The notes under the pieces are model-generated. The model saw only the letters and a program-made list of their open reading frames with translations. It made no database searches and had not been told where the DNA came from. The position numbers and the translations under genes are program-made. 64,000 nucleotides of DNA from Brevundimonas intermedia (lineage in GTDB: Bacteria; Pseudomonadota; Alphaproteobacteria; Caulobacterales; Caulobacteraceae). Shown in pieces: positions 61,769 to 64,000 of the stretch. The stretch lies in NCBI RefSeq assembly GCF_004614235.1, contig NZ_SPVH01000002.1, forward strand, positions 62,001 to 126,000, in the 5' to 3' direction. Every line of letters begins with the position of its first letter. The first letter of the stretch is position 1.

Positions 61769-62074
61769 ATGCTCGATCCCGAAATCCACGACAACGCCGC
61801 GCTGAAACGCTACGAACTGCCCGTCGATGGCGAGGTGGCGATCGTCACATACAACCTCTCCCCGCCCAATCTGATGATCACCGAAACCCTGGTCCCGGAA
61901 CGGCTTGAGGGCCAAGGGATCGCCAGTCGCCTGGCCAAGCACGTGCTGGCCGACGCCAAGGCCCGCGACCTGCTGATCCTGCCGGTCTGCCCCTTCTTCT
62001 CCGCCTATCTTCAGAAACACCCCGAACACGCCGAGGCGGTTCACCCGACCTATCGCGGCATCCTGGGAATCTAG
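61769..62074 (+). CDS. Small GNAT-like acetyltransferase (YidJ/Gcn5-type)
   Basis: 101 residues. The short acetyltransferase pattern is present: AIVTYNLSPPNLMITETLVPERLEGQGIASRLAKHVLADA, then ILPVCPFFSAYLQKHPEHA. This mini-GNAT fold binds acetyl-CoA through the GQGIASRL loop; the substrate is unknown. It is probably in one operon with rluD. Its stop overlaps the stop of a convergent 44-residue ORF. Confidence 0.85.
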   Translation: MLDPEIHDNAALKRYELPVDGEVAIVTYNLSPPNLMITETLVPERLEGQGIASRLAKHVLADAKARDLLILPVCPFFSAYLQKHPEHAEAVHPTYRGILGI

Positions 62075-62205
62075 GATCCGGCGCCGAACACCCCGGCCAT
62101 GGCCATGACGAACAGGCCCACGATGGCGACGGCCGACACGCACGCGGCGACCGCCCCCACAGCGAGGACGACAATCAAGACCTGTTCGCGCACGCTCTTT
62201 TTCAT
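62071..62205 (-). CDS. Small membrane protein, 44 residues
   Basis: Minus-strand ORF from ATG 62205 to a TAG overlapping the GNAT stop. A charged N-terminus (MKKSVREQ) leads into almost continuous hydrophobic residues (VLIVVLAVGAVAACVSAVAI then VGLFVMAMAG), enough for one or two helices. No Shine-Dalgarno is evident. The Lys-rich start and membrane character favour a real gene, but composition alone could produce it. Confidence 0.4.
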   Translation of the reverse strand: MKKSVREQVLIVVLAVGAVAACVSAVAIVGLFVMAMAGVFGAGS

Positions 62206-62252
62206 TGTCGCGTTTTAGACTCCCAGCTTGTCTTTCGTCCAACGCGCACGTC

Positions 62253-62281
62253 TTGAATAGCAACTGTCCAAGTTCTATATA
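62253..62281 (+). promoter_or_regulatory. rpoH promoter
   Basis: ttgaat at 62253-62258, exactly 17 bases, then tatata at 62276-62281: housekeeping-type -35 and -10. The preceding base gives CTTGAA, the -35 of heat-shock sigma-32 promoters, so autoregulation is conceivable, but no CCCCAT-like -10 is seen. The leader to the rpoH start is about 170 bases. Confidence 0.6.
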
Positions 62282-62315
62282 GTCTTCTGAACGGCGCGAG
62301 TGGCGCCAGGGTCAC

Positions 62316-62356
62316 GGTCACGCTTTCGTGTGACCATCCGCCTCTAAAAATGGCGG
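62316..62356 (+). other. Structured 5' leader of rpoH
   Basis: Two consecutive hairpins: ggtcacgc-tttc-gtgtgacc at 62316-62335 (8 pairs, one G-U) and ccgcc-N9-ggcgg at 62338-62356. They lie in the untranslated leader between the promoter and the start codon at 62459. Control of rpoH translation by leader structure is known in other bacteria; here it is only suggested by the folding. Confidence 0.35.
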
Positions 62357-62458
62357 CAACCCATCGCTACTTCACCGGTTGAGGGGTGAGACTTCGGAGC
62401 ACGCACCGTGGCCGATGACGAAGAGCCCGCTCGTTTAGACGGTCGGAGGGACCTGTAT

Positions 62459-63346
62459 ATGGCTGCCAATAGTACGCTCGCGGTGATGTCGCCTGAACAA
62501 GGCCTGTCGCGTTATCTGACGGAAATCCGCAAGTTTCCGATGCTGACCAAGGACGAGGAGTTCATGCTGGCGAAGCGCTGGTCTGAGCACCAGGACGCCG
62601 AGAGCGCCCACCGTCTCGTGACCTCGCACCTTCGTCTCGTGGCCAAGATCGCCATGGGCTATCGCGGCTACGGCCTGCCGATCGGCGAAGTGATCTCCGA
62701 GGGCAATGTCGGCCTGATGCAGGCCGTCAAGAAATTCGACCCGGACAAGGGCTTCCGCCTGGCGACCTACGCCATGTGGTGGATCCGGGCCTCGATCCAG
62801 GAATACATCCTGCGCAGCTGGTCGCTCGTGAAGATGGGCACCACCGCCGCGCAGAAGAAACTGTTCTTCAACCTGCGCAAGGCCAAGAGCCAGATCTCGG
62901 CCTTCGAGGAAGGCGACCTGCACCCCGAACACCTCGCCGCCATCGCCACGAAGCTGGGCGTCAGCGAGGAAGAGGTCACCAACATGAACCGCCGTCTCGG
63001 CGGCGACGCCTCGCTGAACGCGCCCCTGCGCGCCGACGGTGAAAGCGAGTGGCAGGACTGGCTCGCCGACGACACGGCTGTTTCCCAGGAAACCCAACTC
63101 GCCGAAGACGAGGAAAAGGGCATCCGCATGAGCCTTCTTCAGGAAGCCATGGAAGAGCTGACCGACCGCGAGAAGCACATCCTCACGGAGCGCCGCCTCA
63201 AGGACGATCCGGTGACCCTGGAAGAACTCGCCGGCCAATACGGCGTGTCGCGCGAACGCGTGCGCCAGATCGAGGTCCGCGCCTTCGAGAAACTGCAAAA
63301 GGCCATGCGCGCCGCCGCCGAAGAGCGGAATCTCGTCGACGCCTGA
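62459..63346 (+). CDS. rpoH: RNA polymerase sigma-32 factor
   Basis: 295 residues from ATG 62459, which has GGAGG nine bases upstream and gives the length of Caulobacter RpoH; an in-frame GTG at 62408 is less likely. The N-terminus (STLAVMSPEQGLSRYLTEIRKFPMLTKDEEF) and region 2 (EGNVGLMQAVKKFDPDKGFRLATYAMWWIRA) are typical. The RpoH box QKKLFFNLRKAKSQ distinguishes it from RpoD. Region 4 is LEELAGQYGVSRERVRQIEVRAFEKL. It directs heat-shock transcription and is normally controlled by DnaK and proteolysis. Confidence 0.96.
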   Translation: MAANSTLAVMSPEQGLSRYLTEIRKFPMLTKDEEFMLAKRWSEHQDAESAHRLVTSHLRLVAKIAMGYRGYGLPIGEVISEGNVGLMQAVKKFDPDKGFRLATYAMWWIRASIQEYILRSWSLVKMGTTAAQKKLFFNLRKAKSQISAFEEGDLHPEHLAAIATKLGVSEEEVTNMNRRLGGDASLNAPLRADGESEWQDWLADDTAVSQETQLAEDEEKGIRMSLLQEAMEELTDREKHILTERRLKDDPVTLEELAGQYGVSRERVRQIEVRAFEKLQKAMRAAAEERNLVDA

Positions 63347-63356
63347 TCGAGCCTGA

Positions 63357-63383
63357 CCTGTCGCGCTCTATCGGCGCGACAGG
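63357..63383. terminator. Hairpin between rpoH and the response regulator gene
   Basis: cctgtcgcgc, seven bases, gcgcgacagg: a perfect 10-bp stem 10 bp after the rpoH stop. T runs are lacking on both strands. It probably terminates or protects the convergent transcripts. Confidence 0.5.
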
Positions 63384-63394
63384 CCTCTATCGGT

Positions 63395-64000
63395 TCAGGA
63401 CGCCCGCGCCATCGGGGCCGCTTGCTCTGCAGCCTTCGCCGCCGCGACTACGGCGCCGATCGGCTGGGCCAGCCCGACCTTGGTCACCTGACCACCGGCC
63501 AGATAGGCCTGCAGCGTCGCCACGACCATCGCCAGCTTTGCGTCCGCCGTCTTGATCGCCAGCCCGTTCAGCGTTTCCGCCTGCTGTCGAATGGCGCGCG
63601 TCGCTTGCGACGGATCCTGATCGAACTGCGCCAATGCTGAAATCAGGATGCGGATCGCCTGATCCTTCACCTCGGCCGGCCCACCGCCGCCCAAACCGTC
63701 GCTGCGCCGCTTGCGCGCGCCCGAGTATTCGCCCGAGTTGAACCGCCGCCGATCCGGCCCGACATAGCCGACCGCCTCGATCCAGGGCCTGGGCTTCAAC
63801 GCCACGTTCTCGACCCGCTTGAACAGGTCGCCAGTCGTGAAGGGCTTTCTCAGAAACTCGTGGATGCCGGAATCGCGCGCGCCTTTGATGGCGGCGGCTG
63901 TCGCCTCGCCCGTCACCATGATGATAGGCGACATTCGGCACGCCATGCTCGACCGGCGTATCCGCCGCGCCAGCGTCTCGCCGTTCAGCGCCTCACCGGA
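63395..64000 (-). CDS. Response regulator, C-terminal part (5' end outside window)
   Basis: 201 residues are visible and the frame is open to the window end. The first 60 are the second half of a receiver domain: SGEALNGETLARRIRRS, PIIMVTGEATAAAIKGARDSGIHEFLRKPFT with the conserved Thr and Lys, then GDLFKRVENVAL. The phosphoacceptor Asp would lie beyond position 64000. After WIEAVGYVGPDRRRFNSGEY comes a helical C-terminal region of about 100 residues with no DNA-binding or enzyme motif I recognise (SATRAIRQ, AMVVATLQAYL). This suggests a stand-alone signalling regulator acting by protein contact. Confidence 0.8.
   Translation of the reverse strand, partial: SGEALNGETLARRIRRSSMACRMSPIIMVTGEATAAAIKGARDSGIHEFLRKPFTTGDLFKRVENVALKPRPWIEAVGYVGPDRRRFNSGEYSGARKRRSDGLGGGGPAEVKDQAIRILISALAQFDQDPSQATRAIRQQAETLNGLAIKTADAKLAMVVATLQAYLAGGQVTKVGLAQPIGAVVAAAKAAEQAAPMARAS

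Noticed and set aside
62408..62458. Upstream GTG start for rpoH
   Set aside because: The 17 extra residues are absent from the usual Caulobacter-type RpoH start, and ATG 62459 has a properly spaced GGAGG.

Overview
The window is GC-rich chromosomal DNA from an alphaproteobacterium, most likely Caulobacterales and probably Brevundimonas. Four things point there: an RpoH of the Caulobacter size and start, a maltodextrin locus laid out like the Caulobacter mal region, a direct-repeat SOS box of the form GTTC-N7-GTTC, and dense head-to-tail genes with ATGA/GTGA/TGATG overlaps. The organism is inferred from gene content, not from a database search.

Layout. 1-1.73 kb: end of a two-gene ATPase + HNH nuclease operon of anti-phage (Septu-like) type, in visibly less GC-rich DNA. 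1.87-10.2 kb: housekeeping genes (Nudix, DMT transporter, uvrC, carbonic anhydrase, pgsA, retropepsin-like protease, DUF1289, crotonase) with two VapBC-type toxin-antitoxin pairs, one translationally coupled to pgsA. 10.2-13.2 kb: a DevBCA/MacB-like ABC exporter. 13.4-18.2 kb: two tandem S46 dipeptidyl-peptidases and a GNAT enzyme. 18.2-18.7 kb: two small genes, one behind a perfect SOS box. 18.8-22.2 kb: EmrAB-type pump with a TetR regulator. 22.3-29 kb: RND tripartite pump with a divergent TetR regulator and paired operators.

29-44.4 kb is a maltodextrin/starch utilisation locus. A TonB receptor imports oligosaccharides across the outer membrane, secreted GH13, GH97 and GH15 enzymes degrade them, two MFS carriers move the products, and a LacI regulator probably controls the set through TGCAA/TTGCA operators. 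44.4-46.6 kb: TorF-type porin and ammonium transporter.

46.8-56.2 kb is a single minus-strand branched-chain amino-acid operon, ilvD-ilvC-ilvG-ilvM-leuA-leuC-leuD-leuB. It is preceded by a short ORF rich in Leu/Val/Ile codons and a rho-independent terminator just before ilvD. This has the architecture of a transcription attenuator and is the most interesting regulatory find in the window. LeuA lacks its C-terminal regulatory domain.

56.4-60.0 kb: gap-pgk-fba glycolysis/gluconeogenesis cluster. 60.0-64 kb: a frameshifted DUF2799 lipoprotein gene, an RluD-type pseudouridine synthase, a small GNAT protein, a 44-residue membrane ORF, rpoH with its promoter, and the 3' part of a response regulator cut by the window end.

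Three copies of a 141-155 bp repeat with 11-bp terminal inverted repeats sit between genes (2355, 15488, 57436). No rRNA, tRNA, CRISPR array or insertion sequence was recognised, and no stretch over 300 bp is without an annotated feature.
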